A DNA stretch of 35,519 bases from DAISJM01 sp036821485. Its GTDB lineage: Bacteria; Verrucomicrobiota; Kiritimatiellia; CAIQIC01; JAGNIJ01. Position numbers and translations under genes: made by a program. The stretch covers positions 1-35,519 of the forward strand of contig DAISJM010000033.1 of the NCBI GenBank assembly GCA_036821485.1, written 5' to 3'. This document shows, one piece after another, positions 23,339-30,992 of this stretch (position 1 is the stretch's first letter; the number at the start of each line of letters is the position of its first letter). The notes beneath the pieces are model-generated. The model was given only the letters and a program-made list of their open reading frames with translations. It was not told the origin of the DNA and ran no database searches.

Positions 23339-24220
23339 CTAGAAATAGTCGTCCACCCGGTCGAGCAGCGACTGTGCACGAATCCGGGAGACGCCGTTGA
23401 TCAGACGAAATTCCGGCTTGTCGGCTTCGCTGGCCAGAACTTCCTTCAGCGTGGACTCATAAAGCTCGCGGTCGAAGGTGTAGCGGGCGTAGAACTCGGC
23501 GTAGGTCACGCGCGGCAGGAGGTAGTCCGGACCCGCGAGTTCCATAGCCTGCTGGAAATGGGCCTTCGATTTCTCCAGGTCGCGGCCGGCGCCGGACGGC
23601 TGGACCGCGTAGTAGATACCGAAGAACATGTGCGCCCCACCATTCTGCCAACCCGGATCGAGCGCCAATACCTGCCGCATGAGGGCGACCGGGCGTGGAA
23701 ACTGCGCCAGAGCGGCAACATCGCCCGAGTTGCTGATGATCCAATTGACCCAAGCCGTGGCCGTGGAATACAGGGCGGGCACATCCTTCTTCTTGAAGGT
23801 CTTCACCGCGGCCTCGAAATCTTCGATCGGGCCCTTCACCGCCTTCTTGAACTTCTTGTTCTGGCAAAGCACGGTCAGCCCGTAATCACGCGCCTTGGCA
23901 TAGAAGGCCCGGACGCGTTCACTGTCGGCCTTGTCGACAAACGCGGCGGCATAGGCCGTGTTCGCATCCGCCGCGGCCAGCAGCAGCTTCGGATTGTCCG
24001 GCGCGGATTCCAGAAGACCATCCATCAGCAGCAGGTAAGCCGGGGTACCGTCCTTGACCAACTGAACATCGCTCTGCTTCTGGAGCGATTTGGCCATGTT
24101 GTCGGCGACGGGCGAAATCGCCGAAAAGGCGCCACGCCGAAGAAGGCTGCATCCGCTGCCGCCGGCAAGGCACACAGCGAGGGCAAGGCAAAGCACTGAA
24201 CGGCGCATGGGTTGTTTCAT
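23339..24220 (-). CDS. tatT: TatT-like TRAP-associated lipoprotein
   Basis: A 293-residue helical protein of the TRAP-transporter TatT component family. In Treponema the TatT lipoprotein is a helical, TPR-like trimer that binds the P component in the periplasm. The N-terminus is a lipoprotein signal (basic MKQPMRRS, hydrophobic core, GSG-Cys24); the -3 residue is Gly rather than the usual Leu. The rest is a string of amphipathic helices with LLLMDGLLESAPDNP, AYAAAFVDKAD and AHMFFGIYYAVQPS segments typical of the family. ATG 24220 has GAGGA 8 nt upstream; an ATG at 24208 is less likely. It heads the tatT-dctP-dctQ-dctM unit. Confidence 0.9.
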   Translation of the reverse strand: MKQPMRRSVLCLALAVCLAGGSGCSLLRRGAFSAISPVADNMAKSLQKQSDVQLVKDGTPAYLLLMDGLLESAPDNPKLLLAAADANTAYAAAFVDKADSERVRAFYAKARDYGLTVLCQNKKFKKAVKGPIEDFEAAVKTFKKKDVPALYSTATAWVNWIISNSGDVAALAQFPRPVALMRQVLALDPGWQNGGAHMFFGIYYAVQPSGAGRDLEKSKAHFQQAMELAGPDYLLPRVTYAEFYARYTFDRELYESTLKEVLASEADKPEFRLINGVSRIRAQSLLDRVDDYF

Positions 24221-24306
24221 CCTGCGTATCCTCAAGGGCTTAAAACCGTAACCCATCGCGCCCGCAGTCGCAAGGTCAATCAGGCCTATCCGGGCCCGGC
24301 TTATCC

Positions 24307-24335
24307 TTGATTCTTGAAACTTCTCCGGCAAGAAT
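24307..24335 (+). promoter_or_regulatory. Possible promoter of the FadL-like gene
   Basis: TTGATT (24307-24312), 17-nt spacer, AAGAAT (24330-24335) on the plus strand, 50 nt before the ATG. The match is moderate. It lies in the 164-nt divergent region between tatT and this gene, which must also hold the TRAP promoter; no clear boxes were found for the latter. Confidence 0.3.
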
Positions 24336-24384
24336 GCAGGCGGGTGAGGTCCTTTACGCGGTCTTTCTGACAGGAGGTCAAATC

Positions 24385-25662
24385 ATGAGGAATCGTCGAT
24401 CCGGCACACGGACCATGTGGGTACTTCTGGCTGCGCTGCTTGGATGCGCGCCGTCTTGGGCCAACGAGGCCAACTACCAGCAATTCATCGTCGGCGAGCG
24501 CGCCAGCGGCATGGGCGGTGCCATGTGCTCCATCGCCAATTCGGTGGACGCATGCTTCTACAATCCCGCCGGTCTCGCCCGCGTGAAAGACAACACGCTG
24601 TCGATCTCTGCCAGCCTCTACGGTTTCCAGGAAATGCGGTTGCAGGATACGCTGTACCCCGGTGAGGATACGAAGACCGACACGTTCGTCAGCATTCCGT
24701 CCACGTTCTGCAGCATCTGGAAACTCGGCACCAATGCAGCCTTCGCCTTCTCAGCCTTCATCCCGCAGAACAACCAGATTGCCCAGAACCAGGTCTACTG
24801 GATGGACCAGCACTTCTACAACTTCAGCCTCGATGATCAGGTGGTCTGGCTGGGCCCATCCTACGGCGTCGCTCTTTCCGACAAGCTCTACGCGGGCGCG
24901 TCCGCCTTCCTCGTCTACCGCAGCTACTACCGCTCGGAGAACATGTACTGGGGCAACTACGCCTGGGCCAATTCGTCCGCCTATCAATATAACACGCTGG
25001 GCGCGCTGTCCGTTGTCGGCCTCCAGTATCGCCCGGACAACCGGTGGAACATGGGCGTCACCGTTCAGACCCCATCCCTCCCCATCAACGGGAGTGGCGA
25101 CTACCACTTCTACCAGGTCGTCGGCCTCCAGGAATACCAGGCTGCCGACACCGCCTACGCCAGTGGCCTTGATGCCCGCTACGAAATCCCCGCGAAGATC
25201 ACCCTCGGCCTCGGATGGGAGGAGCCCAAAGTCAAATCGTGCGGCGTCGATCTGACCTACCATTTCCCAAACAAGTACCGCCGCCTCGAAGGACACTACA
25301 AGAACGGGGCGGACGCGTGGTACCGCGCAAAGAACGAAGAGGTCGTCGATCTGAACATCGGCGGCGAGTACTACTTCAAGAAACAGTATCCGTTCCGCGC
25401 GGGCTTCTTCACGAGCTTCTCCTCCGCGCCGGAACCCGATCCGCTTCGCACCGACTACCCCGCCCAGATCGATCTCTACGGGTTCACGACCAGCATCGGC
25501 ACGGAGACAAAGAACATGGCCTTCAATCTCGGCCTGAATTTCGTGACCGGCTCGGGCGAGACGCTTTCCTGGGAAAATCCCAATGGTCTGTTCCAGATTG
25601 GAACCGGGGATGCCCGGGAGACCCAGATGTACGTGTTCTTCAACACGTCCTACTACTTCTGA
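24385..25662 (+). CDS. FadL/OmpP1-like outer-membrane protein
   Basis: A 425-residue secreted beta-barrel protein. A signal peptide covers about residues 1-27 (MWVLLAALLGCAPSWA). The mature N-terminus has GERASGMGGAMCSIANSVDACFYNPAGLA, where NPAGLA at 60-65 is the hallmark of the FadL/OmpP1 (TodX) family. The rest is an alternating pattern of amphipathic strands rich in Tyr, Trp and Asn, ending in the aromatic TSYYF that directs barrel assembly. FadL-type proteins let hydrophobic compounds cross the outer membrane, while related family members serve other uses, so the substrate is open. ATG 24385 has AGGAGG 7 nt upstream. It is divergent from the TRAP operon. Confidence 0.85.
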   Translation: MRNRRSGTRTMWVLLAALLGCAPSWANEANYQQFIVGERASGMGGAMCSIANSVDACFYNPAGLARVKDNTLSISASLYGFQEMRLQDTLYPGEDTKTDTFVSIPSTFCSIWKLGTNAAFAFSAFIPQNNQIAQNQVYWMDQHFYNFSLDDQVVWLGPSYGVALSDKLYAGASAFLVYRSYYRSENMYWGNYAWANSSAYQYNTLGALSVVGLQYRPDNRWNMGVTVQTPSLPINGSGDYHFYQVVGLQEYQAADTAYASGLDARYEIPAKITLGLGWEEPKVKSCGVDLTYHFPNKYRRLEGHYKNGADAWYRAKNEEVVDLNIGGEYYFKKQYPFRAGFFTSFSSAPEPDPLRTDYPAQIDLYGFTTSIGTETKNMAFNLGLNFVTGSGETLSWENPNGLFQIGTGDARETQMYVFFNTSYYF

Positions 25663-25684
25663 GTCGGCTAGGACAGACGAGGCA

Positions 25685-25799
25685 GAGATTTCTCGTCGCG
25701 AAGCGCTGACGCGCATCGCTCCTCGAAATGACAATTCGTCGTCGGACTGAATGCTGTCATTCCGAGCCGCAGTCCCGGCTGCAGGCGAGGAATCTCTCG
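25685..25799. repeat. Dispersed palindromic repeat element, copy 2
   Basis: Left half 25685-25734 (GAGATTTCTCGTCGCG...CTCCTCGAAATGACAA) and right half 25754-25799 (CTGTCATTCCGAGCC...GCGAGGAATCTCTCG) are imperfect inverted copies and share the design and sequence of copy 1 at 17555-17657. It fills the gap between the convergent FadL-like and kinase genes and may double as a bidirectional transcription stop. Confidence 0.8.
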
Positions 25800-25829
25800 C
25801 GTCACCAGACAACTCATGCAGCACGCCCA

Positions 25830-28601
25830 CTAGCGTAGCGGACGCAGTGGAATGTAAAGCGAGTTCGTCGCCCCGTACCACACGAGGTGGTTGCGGCGGT
25901 AGGATGTGTAACCCTTTTTCTGAACCTCAATGGTGTGCTGGTTGTCGGGCGTGACTTCCGACAGGCCGGGCTTCACTTCGCGGCCGTCGATATACACCCG
26001 TGCGTCTTCCGGCAGCACCCGGAGATCAAACCAGCCGGGCCGCGGGTGCAAGTCGAATCGCACCGCCGCGTCCATGCCATTGCTCACGGCCACAACCTTC
26101 GACGGTACGGCCTGCCAGATCGTCCCCTCAACGCGAACCGTGTAACTGCCCTCTTGAATGCTGCTCATCGTGTACGGCAAAATCAGGCTGCCGATCTTGC
26201 GATCGTTCACGAACAAGTCCACGGCCGGCACGCGGGTGATGAACGACGGCACCTCCGCATCGATCGTCAGATTGCCGGGAAGCTTCTTCAACTCGTAACG
26301 CTGCTCGGGATATTTCTTCCCCGGTTCATCGAAACTGAGTTCGATCACTTTCGATTCGCGACCGGGCGCACGAAGCTCGAACACGTGTTTCACAAACGGG
26401 TCCAACTCAAGCTCCTGCCCGGTCCGCCCGATGATCTTGCCCCTCATGCCGAGCAATCCTTCAACGCTGTCGATGATCCCGGCCAGTCGATCGGGTTGGT
26501 CCGGCATGAACACATCCGCCGGCACATCGGTCACGATGCGGACCTTGACCGGCTCGGGACGCACCCTGAAGACCATGTCCCGCGTCTCGCCCGACCGCAG
26601 CCGGATCTGCTGGGGAGGCATCGACTGGTACTTGGGAATCTTGACCTCGATCGTCTGCGTCTGCGCCAGGTTGAACATCTGTGTCGAGAGGGGCAGTGTG
26701 ACGTTGTTCCACGGCTCGGAGTTGACGCGCATCGATACGCTGGAGGGCATGACCGGCGGCACCGGGGCGCCCTTCGCCGGCGCGAGGCTGATGCGCAGCG
26801 TCGCCGATTCCACGGCGAGCCGGGCCGACTGCAGGACCGTACGCTCGCCGGCAGCCACCGACACCTGAAGATTCTGAGGGACGAAACCCTGGCGCCGGAT
26901 TTGCAGCCAATGGTCGCCCGCGGACAAACCGGGGATATCCTCGCCCGTCTTGCCAATGAACCGGTTGGCCTCCCACACTTCCGCCGGCTGGTCGCTTTCG
27001 ATCAGCAGCGTTCCCGGCAGCGCGGACAGGCGCAGCACCAGTTCGACAGGTCGCGCCTCGGACACCTGCACCGCGCGTGAGACCTGGGCATAGTGCAGCT
27101 TGTTGAGCAGCAGCGTGTAGGGGCCTTCCAATACCCGGAACGGTTCGACATTGCCCAACTCATCCGCCACCACACGTTTCAGGATCTCTCCGCCCTCCGC
27201 CACGAGCGCCACCTCCGCACCCGGGTCTGTTTGAAGACGGATGAAGCCATACACCTCTTCGAGGTTGCAGGACCAGGAGCGATGCTCCGGCCCCACCACA
27301 ACCTCCTGCACCATCGGACGGTAACCCGATCGCGACACGGAGAAGGAATAAAGTCCCGCCTCCAATTGCAGCACCTGCTCGGGCGCCGTGATGTTGTCGA
27401 CGCGAAGAATCGCCGGCCGGGTCTGCAGAAACCCGGATCCGCCACCGCGATAGACCACCAGGCTCGCACCCCGTGGCTCAATCTTCACTTTGAACGGCAA
27501 GGCAACCGACTCCGTACTGCGAGTGTCGTGGATCACCGTGGTGGTGCTCCCCACCACGACCGTCCGTGGTTCCGGCCGGCCCCCGCAGGAACGGCCCAGC
27601 AACAGCAGCAAGACCAACGCACCGGCCGCAGCGCCAATGATCTTCGGCTGCAGGTAGAACGGACGCCCCACCTTCACCACATCGGCCCGCAGGGCCGACA
27701 CCGAGGCGTAACGATCCTTCAACGATCGTTGCAGGCACCGCGCAATAATCCGATCCCACATCCGGTCATGGCCGGACTTGGAAGGGAGCGCGAACGCGCC
27801 CTCCGGTTTGTGGCCGGTGAGCATCCTGTAGAGCATCACGCCGACCGAGAAGATGTCCGCCCTCGGGTCCACCGTGGCCCCCGTCTTCTGCTCGGGGCTC
27901 ATGTAGTCGTAGGTGCCCAGCAGAGCACGCTCGTTGGAAGTCTTTGGATTCGCCACTTCTGTCGGCTGATCCTCGGACACCTCGGCAGGCTTCTGAACAC
28001 CCGTGATGCTGTCCGCGCGGTTGATGACGCTCTTGACGTACTCGCGGCCCAGGATCTTGGCCAGGCCGAAGTCGGAAATCTTGATCGAATAGCCGGCATC
28101 CGCGCCTTTGCCGCGCCGGGTGATCAGCAGGTTCGCCGGCTTGAGGTCCCGATGCACCACCCCTTCGCCCTTGAAGGCATGCGCATACGACAACGCGTCG
28201 CAGATCTGCAGGGCAATCTCCTTGACCGCGCGGTCCGGCAACGCCTTGCCCCATGCCAGTTCGTCCTCCAGTGTGCGCGGGGCGCCGTCGGGCCCTTCCA
28301 CGTAATCCATGATGAGGTAGTAGACCCCATCCTCCTCGCCGAAATTGTGCACCCGGACGATATGCGGGTGCTCGAGGTCCGCCATCACACGCGCTTCAAT
28401 TCGAAACCGATCAATGAACTCCCCATCGCCCGCGAGATCGGCCGGCAGCAGCTTGAGCGCGTACTGCTTGTTCATGTGCACATGCTCGACGAGGTACACC
28501 TCGCCCATACCGCCCGCGCCAAGCGGGCGCACCACGCGGTAAAGCCCCAGTTTGTGTCCGGCCTTTAACGCGTAGGCGTGCTTCGGAAGTCCCTTGCTCA
28601 T
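25830..28601 (-). CDS. Membrane-anchored Ser/Thr protein kinase with PEGA-like repeats
   Basis: A 923-residue bacterial Hanks-type kinase. Residues 21-310 are the kinase domain: Gly-rich loop LGAGGMGEVY (27-36), K50, E69, HRDLKPAN (150-157, catalytic D152), DFG (177-179), GTYDYMSPEQ (229-238) and DPRADIFSVG (245-254). All catalytic residues are intact. The activation segment from DFG to SPE is about 57 residues, roughly twice the usual. One TM helix follows (about 321-336), then some 580 residues of beta-rich sequence with several PEGA-like units (PGAEV, PEDARVYIDG) that would lie outside the cytoplasm. ATG 28601 overlaps the cyclase stop as ATGA. PEGA domains are thought to bind cell-surface polymers or proteins, so the kinase may sense the envelope. 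Confidence 0.9.
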   Translation of the reverse strand: MSKGLPKHAYALKAGHKLGLYRVVRPLGAGGMGEVYLVEHVHMNKQYALKLLPADLAGDGEFIDRFRIEARVMADLEHPHIVRVHNFGEEDGVYYLIMDYVEGPDGAPRTLEDELAWGKALPDRAVKEIALQICDALSYAHAFKGEGVVHRDLKPANLLITRRGKGADAGYSIKISDFGLAKILGREYVKSVINRADSITGVQKPAEVSEDQPTEVANPKTSNERALLGTYDYMSPEQKTGATVDPRADIFSVGVMLYRMLTGHKPEGAFALPSKSGHDRMWDRIIARCLQRSLKDRYASVSALRADVVKVGRPFYLQPKIIGAAAGALVLLLLLGRSCGGRPEPRTVVVGSTTTVIHDTRSTESVALPFKVKIEPRGASLVVYRGGGSGFLQTRPAILRVDNITAPEQVLQLEAGLYSFSVSRSGYRPMVQEVVVGPEHRSWSCNLEEVYGFIRLQTDPGAEVALVAEGGEILKRVVADELGNVEPFRVLEGPYTLLLNKLHYAQVSRAVQVSEARPVELVLRLSALPGTLLIESDQPAEVWEANRFIGKTGEDIPGLSAGDHWLQIRRQGFVPQNLQVSVAAGERTVLQSARLAVESATLRISLAPAKGAPVPPVMPSSVSMRVNSEPWNNVTLPLSTQMFNLAQTQTIEVKIPKYQSMPPQQIRLRSGETRDMVFRVRPEPVKVRIVTDVPADVFMPDQPDRLAGIIDSVEGLLGMRGKIIGRTGQELELDPFVKHVFELRAPGRESKVIELSFDEPGKKYPEQRYELKKLPGNLTIDAEVPSFITRVPAVDLFVNDRKIGSLILPYTMSSIQEGSYTVRVEGTIWQAVPSKVVAVSNGMDAAVRFDLHPRPGWFDLRVLPEDARVYIDGREVKPGLSEVTPDNQHTIEVQKKGYTSYRRNHLVWYGATNSLYIPLRPLR

Positions 28602-29536
28602 GAACCCTGTGTTCCCTGCCGGCAACAGAAACGGATCGTGCGGGAATCTTTCGGATCAGCCGCTTTGCCCAGGCTGATGATGCCATTGCCGGCCAGCAGC
28701 ACTTCATCCCGCCGCACAAAGGATTTCTCGCCGGATTCAAAGAGGACGTACGTCCCGTTGGTGCTGAGATCCTGCAGCGAGAACTTGCCCTTATGATAGT
28801 TGAGCTTCGCGTGAAGCCGGGAAATCAACGTGTCGGATACCGCCAGGTCACATTCCTTGCTGCGGCCCATCGAAGCGCACGGATGATTGCGGTCGACGAT
28901 CACTTCCTTTTCGCCCAGCTTGAGGCACATCTGGAGGCTGGAATCCGGACCTGGCGGCTGGCCACTCTTCCGCGCCGCCATGGTCGCTTCCTCCGCGTCC
29001 CAGACCAACTCGTAGAGTTCGAACTCTCCCTCCTGCCCTTTCACCACGCTCTGATCCATGAAACGCGCCATGGCGCGCATCTCGGGACCCAGCAGGTCCA
29101 CCGTCGCCTTCGTCGTCACGATCTGGTGCGCCTTGGAGAAACTCGCCATGCGCGCGGCAAGATTCACCGCATCGCCGAAAACATCCCCCTTCTCCATGAT
29201 CACCGGTCCGGCATGAAAGCCGATGCGGATACTGATGCTGCTGTGAAGCTTGCCCCCATCGGCGGCTTCGCGCACCGAGGACTGCATCTGGATGGAGGCC
29301 GTCGCGGCGGAGTCGGCATCGGGAAGCGTACACATGATCTCGTCGCCGATCGTCTTGATCACCGTGCCCCTGCAGTCGGCCACCGTCCCGGACATGAGTT
29401 GAAGGCAGGCAGACACGATACGCCGGGCCTCTTCGTCCCCGTAGGTGGCATAGAGCCTCGAACTGTCGGTAACGTCGGCAAAGAGCGTGACCAGCGTGAC
29501 TTCTTTTCTGTCTGCGGACTTCTTCACGGAGCTCAT
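28598..29536 (-). CDS. Class III adenylate cyclase with C-terminal FHA domain
   Basis: A 312-residue protein. Residues 10-185 form a class III cyclase catalytic domain with every canonical residue: metal-binding D21 and D65, adenine-selecting K61 and D118, and transition-state N125 and R129. The K/D pair argues for ATP, not GTP. Residues about 202-300 form an FHA phosphothreonine-binding domain with GRS (224-226), SRLHA (239-243) and the STNGTY loop (258-263). No TM helix is present, so it is cytoplasmic. It overlaps the kinase gene by ATGA, and FHA domains often bind phosphorylated kinases, which suggests it is controlled by that kinase. The ATG (29536) lacks a visible Shine-Dalgarno; the frame is open upstream. 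Confidence 0.92.
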   Translation of the reverse strand: MSSVKKSADRKEVTLVTLFADVTDSSRLYATYGDEEARRIVSACLQLMSGTVADCRGTVIKTIGDEIMCTLPDADSAATASIQMQSSVREAADGGKLHSSISIRIGFHAGPVIMEKGDVFGDAVNLAARMASFSKAHQIVTTKATVDLLGPEMRAMARFMDQSVVKGQEGEFELYELVWDAEEATMAARKSGQPPGPDSSLQMCLKLGEKEVIVDRNHPCASMGRSKECDLAVSDTLISRLHAKLNYHKGKFSLQDLSTNGTYVLFESGEKSFVRRDEVLLAGNGIISLGKAADPKDSRTIRFCCRQGTQGS

Positions 29537-29594
29537 GTTATGGACACTTGAAAATTGGGACAAATACAAAATCTTCCGGCAACAGGCCTTCCGG

Positions 29595-30092
29595 CTATTT
29601 GCTGAATTGCTCCACCTCGCTCTTCCAATCCTTGGACCGCTGCGCGTCACGGCTTCCGGACGAGAAGGCATTGAACGCCCCGCTGACGAGGAAGATGACG
29701 GCCATGACCGCCCCCACACCCAGGAACCATGTCACGAGCGCCGCCATGTAACGCGCCCGCTGCAGAACGCACATGAGCGGGGCCACCACGACAAACGACA
29801 CGGCCACGATGATCACCGCCACGGGCCATACGCTGCCCCTCGGCGCCAGGTCAGGGAGATAGATTTGCAGGGCCACCAGCGCAGCCAAGGTCACCCCAAC
29901 ACCGACCACCCCCACCACCAGGGCATAGAATATGCCCGTGTTCGAAATGCCAAGGAGCCCTCCCGCCTTGAGCAGAACGACCAGCATCAGCAGCACGGAA
30001 ACCACCACGAGCAGCCAATATTCAAGGGCCGATTCCGGATGCCCCAGCAACATGTCCACCATGCGCTGCAGACCATTCATCCACTGGTCCAT
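29595..30092 (-). CDS. Four-TM membrane protein of unknown function
   Basis: A 165-residue protein with four hydrophobic helices (about 25-43, 49-73, 86-107 and 115-138) and a charged C-terminal tail ending SEVEQFSK. No family was recognised. ATG 30092 has AAGGAGG a few nt upstream; the frame extends further but without a better start. It lies 58 nt upstream of the cyclase-FHA gene on the same strand, so the three genes may form one unit. The tail and helices give no clue to activity; it could be a partner or sensor for the signalling pair. Confidence 0.75.
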   Translation of the reverse strand: MDQWMNGLQRMVDMLLGHPESALEYWLLVVVSVLLMLVVLLKAGGLLGISNTGIFYALVVGVVGVGVTLAALVALQIYLPDLAPRGSVWPVAVIIVAVSFVVVAPLMCVLQRARYMAALVTWFLGVGAVMAVIFLVSGAFNAFSSGSRDAQRSKDWKSEVEQFSK

Positions 30093-30130
30093 AAACCCTC
30101 CTTGGATCGCGACCTGACCCACGCCCCCAC

Positions 30131-30139
30131 ATTCTAGCA
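30131..30139 (-). promoter_or_regulatory. Extended -10 promoter of the four-TM/cyclase/kinase unit
   Basis: On the minus strand, TG-C-TAGAAT (30139-30131): a TAGAAT box with the TGn extension, which can replace a good -35. Transcription would start near 30124, leaving a leader of about 30 nt with the ribosome-binding site. It lies inside an inverted repeat, CCCCC-AC-ATTC (30124-30134) against GAAT-GGGGG (30147-30155), a possible operator. Confidence 0.45.
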
Positions 30140-30173
30140 CGGTAACGAATGGGGGCTAGGTCCGATTTCGTTC

Positions 30174-30201
30174 TCGACACATTCCCGCCTCATTCTATGT
30201 T
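30174..30201 (+). promoter_or_regulatory. Possible promoter of the YhhQ-like gene
   Basis: TCGACA (30174-30179), 16-nt spacer, TATGTT (30196-30201) on the plus strand. Transcription would begin near 30208, leaving only about 4 nt before the ATG at 30212, so the message could be almost leaderless. Confidence 0.35.
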
Positions 30202-30211
30202 CTAGGGCTTC

Positions 30212-30922
30212 ATGCAAACCGGAGCACCCAGAAGCTACAGGTACCTCGATCTGATCAGCGTGATCTTCGTCGTGGTCCTGCTCGTGTCCAACATTGCCGC
30301 CGTCAAGGCACTGCGGCTGATTCCGGGTCTGGGTGTGGACATCGATGGCGGCACCCTGCTCTTCCCCATCTCGTATATCTTCGGCGACATACTCGTGGAG
30401 GTCTACGGCTACGCGCGTTCACGCCGCGTGATCTGGCTCGGGTTCGGGGCCAATGCGATTGCCGCGATGATCTTTGCCCTTGTCGTCGCGCTGCCCGCCG
30501 CTCCCGGCTGGGATCTCCAAGAGGCCTATGCGGCCATCTTGGGCCAGACGCCGCGCATCGTGGCTGCCAGCCTCACGGCCTTCTGGTGCGGCGAGTTCAT
30601 CAACTCCTATGTCATGGCGAAGATGAAGGTGTGGACCAACGGTCGTCATCTCTGGACGCGCACGATCGGCAGCACGATCGTCGGCCAGACGGCCGACTCC
30701 CTGCTCTTTCAGATCCTTGCCTTCGCGGGCCTGTGGCCCGGCAGTCTGCTCGCGCGGGTCATCCTGTGGAACTTCATTCTGAAGGTGTCCTACGAAGCCC
30801 TGGCCACACCGGTCACCTACTTCGTTGTGAACCGGCTCAAGAAGGCCGAACAGGAAGACTTCTACGACCGCCACACAGACTTCAACCCGTTCCGACTCTC
30901 GGTGGACGGCCCCGCACAATAA
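30212..30922 (+). CDS. Queuosine-precursor transporter (YhhQ/DUF165 family)
   Basis: A 236-residue membrane protein of the VUT/YhhQ family, which imports queuosine precursors (preQ0/preQ1) or related deazapurines for tRNA modification. Family features are the LVSNIAAVKAL segment of helix 1, GGTLLFPISYIFGDILVEVYGY, FWCGEFINSYVMAKMKVWT and RTIGSTIVGQTADSLLFQILAF, with about six hydrophobic helices. No queuosine biosynthesis genes are in the window and no preQ1 riboswitch was recognised upstream. It converges on the giant autotransporter gene, with a shared hairpin between them. Confidence 0.92.
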   Translation: MQTGAPRSYRYLDLISVIFVVVLLVSNIAAVKALRLIPGLGVDIDGGTLLFPISYIFGDILVEVYGYARSRRVIWLGFGANAIAAMIFALVVALPAAPGWDLQEAYAAILGQTPRIVAASLTAFWCGEFINSYVMAKMKVWTNGRHLWTRTIGSTIVGQTADSLLFQILAFAGLWPGSLLARVILWNFILKVSYEALATPVTYFVVNRLKKAEQEDFYDRHTDFNPFRLSVDGPAQ

Positions 30923-30938
30923 CTTGACCCTTGAAACA

Positions 30939-30968
30939 CTTCGAGGCCCGCGCAGGCGGGCCCCGAAG
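30939..30968. terminator. Bidirectional hairpin between yhhQ-like and autotransporter genes
   Basis: CTTCG (30939-30943), GGCCCGC (30945-30951), loop GCAG, GCGGGCC (30956-30962), CGAAG (30964-30968): 12 paired bases with one A-C mismatch. It lies between converging stops and is the likely terminator for both sides, though there is no T run on either strand. Confidence 0.65.
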
Positions 30969-30992
30969 CAACGTTCCTATATGTGGGACTGA

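Noticed and set aside
27093..28568. A 491-codon plus-strand frame, and similar long frames at 1817-3511, 12811-14151, 14382-16034, 15484-17319 and 20712-21881
   Set aside because: All are antisense to well-identified genes and show no family signal.
30141..30211. A preQ1 riboswitch upstream of the YhhQ-like gene
   Set aside because: The short gap lacks the preQ1-I pseudoknot pattern, and the proposed promoter would leave almost no leader.
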